Shown here: one piece after another, positions 31,494-32,375 of the stretch
How the letters are laid out: each line of letters opens with the position of its first letter
How positions within the stretch are numbered: position 1 is the first letter of the stretch
Source: Anaerolineales bacterium
Lineage (GTDB): Bacteria > Chloroflexota > Anaerolineae > Anaerolineales > Villigracilaceae
Direction: 5' to 3'
Length of the DNA: 32,375 bases
NCBI GenBank assembly: GCA_020060625.1
Contig: JAGUZU010000094.1
Span: 1 to 32,375 of the forward strand
The notes under the pieces: generated by a model
What the model was told of the DNA's origin: nothing
Database searches by the model: none
Seen by the model: only the letters and a program-made list of their open reading frames with translations
Position numbers and translations under genes: made by a program

Positions 31494-31499
31494 ATCATA
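31494..31499 (-). promoter_or_regulatory. Candidate -10 of the sigma-factor promoter
   Basis: TATGAT on the minus strand, with an expected start site near 31487. That would put transcription inside the longest reading frame and favours a start at 31472 or 31436. No -35 is evident; an ECF-type self-promoter is possible but no motif is recognised. Confidence 0.35.
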
Positions 31500-31578
31500 G
31501 TTCGAATATTTGAGAAACGATTTTCAGCCAATCGCGCATGGCTTTTATGCAACTTGCCTTACGCGCCCATGCCCGAAG

Positions 31579-31618
31579 GCAGTCTGCTCCCGCAGGTTGC
31601 CCTACGGGAGCAGACTGC
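31579..31618. repeat. Perfect 14-bp hairpin between lipoprotein and sigma genes
   Basis: GCAGTCTGCTCCCG (31579-31592) and CGGGAGCAGACTGC (31605-31618) enclose a 12-nt loop. There is no T-run on either strand, so it is a REP-like or mRNA-stability hairpin; it could partly end the lipoprotein transcript. Confidence 0.7.
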
Positions 31619-31633
31619 GTGTAACATCAGCGA

Positions 31634-32206
31634 TTAATTGTCATCGTCGTCGCTGTCATCGTCATCGCTGTCATCATCGTCATCGCTGTCGTCATCGTCG
31701 TCGCTGTCGTCATCGTCGTCGCTATCATCGTCGTTGTCGCTGTCATCGTTGCTGTCATCGTCGATGTCGTCGTCGATGTCGTCGTTCGAATCGATGCTGC
31801 TGGAATTATCATTGACGCCTGCAATTCCACTGAGTAAATTGGAGGCATCGCCGCCGTTCGGGTTTTCCCCGCCGGAAAGATCGTCGGAGACGGGGGCGGG
31901 GGCTTCGACACGGGTAACCAAAATGGAGCCATCCGTTTGGACTTCGGCTTCCACTTTGACGGTGTCTCCAACCGCAAATGTCCCATCGTGAAGCGCGGAG
32001 GCATCCACAGTGAATGTCTGACCATTTACAACCCACTGGTCGCCGTTCATGGATTCGATCACGCCTGTGAATTCAACCAGAGACGCCATGGGCTTCCCTG
32101 ACCCAACCGACGCCTCTTCGCGGGCAGGCGATGCCCCTCCGCAGGCGCTGATCAACAAAGCGGTCAGAACCAAAACGAACAAAAACGTACGGGAAATTCC
32201 TCTCAT
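31634..32206 (-). CDS. DUF5666 lipoprotein with poly-Asp/Ser tail
   Basis: 190 aa. A lipoprotein signal peptide ends LISAC (C22). A short DUF5666-like beta-barrel follows (about 43-102; LVEFTGVIESMNGDQWVVNG, then GTFAVGDTVKVEAEVQTDGS, ending ILVTRVEAP). After a Gly/Asn/Ser linker the last ~50 residues are Asp with regular Ser, a repeat of the DDDDDS type. Acidic D/S repeats of this sort in other proteins bind Ca2+ or keep a linker extended; the role here is unknown. ATG 32206 follows AAAGAGGTG. It sits directly upstream of the ECF sigma gene on the same strand, and the presumed anti-sigma shares both the DUF5666 fold and the acidic tail, so it may be a target or partner of that system. Confidence 0.8.
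   Translation of the reverse strand: MRGISRTFLFVLVLTALLISACGGASPAREEASVGSGKPMASLVEFTGVIESMNGDQWVVNGQTFTVDASALHDGTFAVGDTVKVEAEVQTDGSILVTRVEAPAPVSDDLSGGENPNGGDASNLLSGIAGVNDNSSSIDSNDDIDDDIDDDSNDDSDNDDDSDDDDDSDDDDDSDDDDDSDDDDSDDDDN
31637..31790 (-). repeat. Degenerate triplet microsatellite coding the Asp/Ser tail
   Basis: On the plus strand this is a run of GTC/ATC triplets interrupted by GCT (Ser on the minus strand), with a higher-order period of about 18 nt matching the D5S protein repeat. It could vary in copy number without frameshift. Confidence 0.7.
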
Positions 32207-32231
32207 TTTTCACCTCTTTGGTCTTTGATTA

Positions 32232-32262
32232 TTTACAACCAAGTAGTCGCAAAGATTGTAAA
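32232..32262 (-). promoter_or_regulatory. Inverted repeat in the lipoprotein promoter region
   Basis: TTTACAA (32232-32238) and TTGTAAA (32256-32262) are perfect 7-bp arms separated by 17 nt, upstream of the ribosome site. On the minus strand the proximal arm overlaps a -10-like TAAATA. It could be an operator; support is limited to the symmetry. Confidence 0.4.
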
Positions 32263-32279
32263 AAAGTTACGGTTCCTCT

Positions 32280-32375
32280 ATAGTATTGCTCTGTAAAAAC
32301 TACGCCTACCGCGAAGATTTTGCGCGTAGGTCGGATTGCCAATCCGACTTACTTTGGCTGCGGCTTGCCGCGCTA
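32280..32375. repeat. Dispersed palindromic repeat, right copy
   Basis: Bases 32280-32372 repeat 1-93 exactly; 32373 differs from base 94, and the last two bases agree again. It has the same internal hairpins as the left copy. The window stops within the element. Confidence 0.85.

Noticed and set aside
31638-31991. Poly-Ser/Leu protein on the plus strand
   Set aside because: It is the complement of the Asp/Ser microsatellite; the minus-strand frame has a lipobox signal peptide, a domain and a ribosome site.

Overview
The window (about 57% GC by eye) reads as chromosomal DNA of an uncultured-type Chloroflexota bacterium, most likely class Anaerolineae. That placement is an inference. It rests on lipoproteins with long Pro/Thr/Glu linkers, ECF sigma plus DUF5667/DUF5666 proteins, a Rex regulator, an F1 ATP synthase cluster with an enlarged alpha subunit, a split TIGR03960-type radical SAM/DUF2344 pair, and many short hairpin repeats between genes. 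No phage, plasmid, IS transposase or CRISPR array is visible. The two ends carry the same ~93 bp repeat (one mismatch just beyond it), so the piece is bounded by a dispersed repeat and is not a closed circle.

Layout, left to right. (1) 290-6787 (+): an operon-like set of FAD/GcvT-type dimethylglycine (sarcosine) dehydrogenase, choline-kinase-like phosphotransferase, class II aldolase, HisC-like aminotransferase and HAD phosphatase, each separated by hairpin repeats; this looks like an unassigned catabolic pathway. (2) 6861-8149: a Nudix hydrolase and a convergent lipoprotein. (3) 8320-11538 (+): radical SAM protein, DinB-like protein and DUF2344 protein. (4) 11600-12722 (+): PrsW-type membrane protease and tRNA-Arg(CCG). 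(5) 12810-17852 (+): a tight four-gene envelope-signalling operon of SH3b lipoprotein, polytopic membrane protein, FecR lipoprotein and CHASE2-adenylate/guanylate cyclase. (6) 18192-18809 (+): redox repressor Rex with a candidate Rex operator at its own promoter. (7) 24580-19003 (-): F1-ATPase genes atpA-atpG-atpD-atpC followed by an MreB/actin homologue whose catalytic residues are replaced; the F0 and delta genes are not here. (8) 24847-25989 (+): D-Ala-D-Ala-ligase-like ATP-grasp enzyme. (9) 26990-26064 (-): an ICMT/NnrU-like membrane methyltransferase and a cold-shock protein with a strong promoter inside a perfect palindrome. (10) 29665-27107 (-): a HerA/FtsK-like ATPase with a coiled-coil tail. 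(11) 32206-29768 (-): a DUF5666 lipoprotein with a poly-Asp/Ser tail, an ECF sigma factor, and a DUF5667/DUF5666 transmembrane presumed anti-sigma factor that also ends in a poly-Asp tail.

Three regions are the best candidates for undescribed biology: the catabolic operon (290-6787), the envelope-to-cAMP operon (12810-17852), and the sigma/anti-sigma module with acidic tails (29768-32206). A window-wide feature is the occurrence of TATAAT-like -10 boxes exactly 6 nt before start codons with no Shine-Dalgarno sequence (6861, 8320, 12810), which suggests leaderless transcripts.
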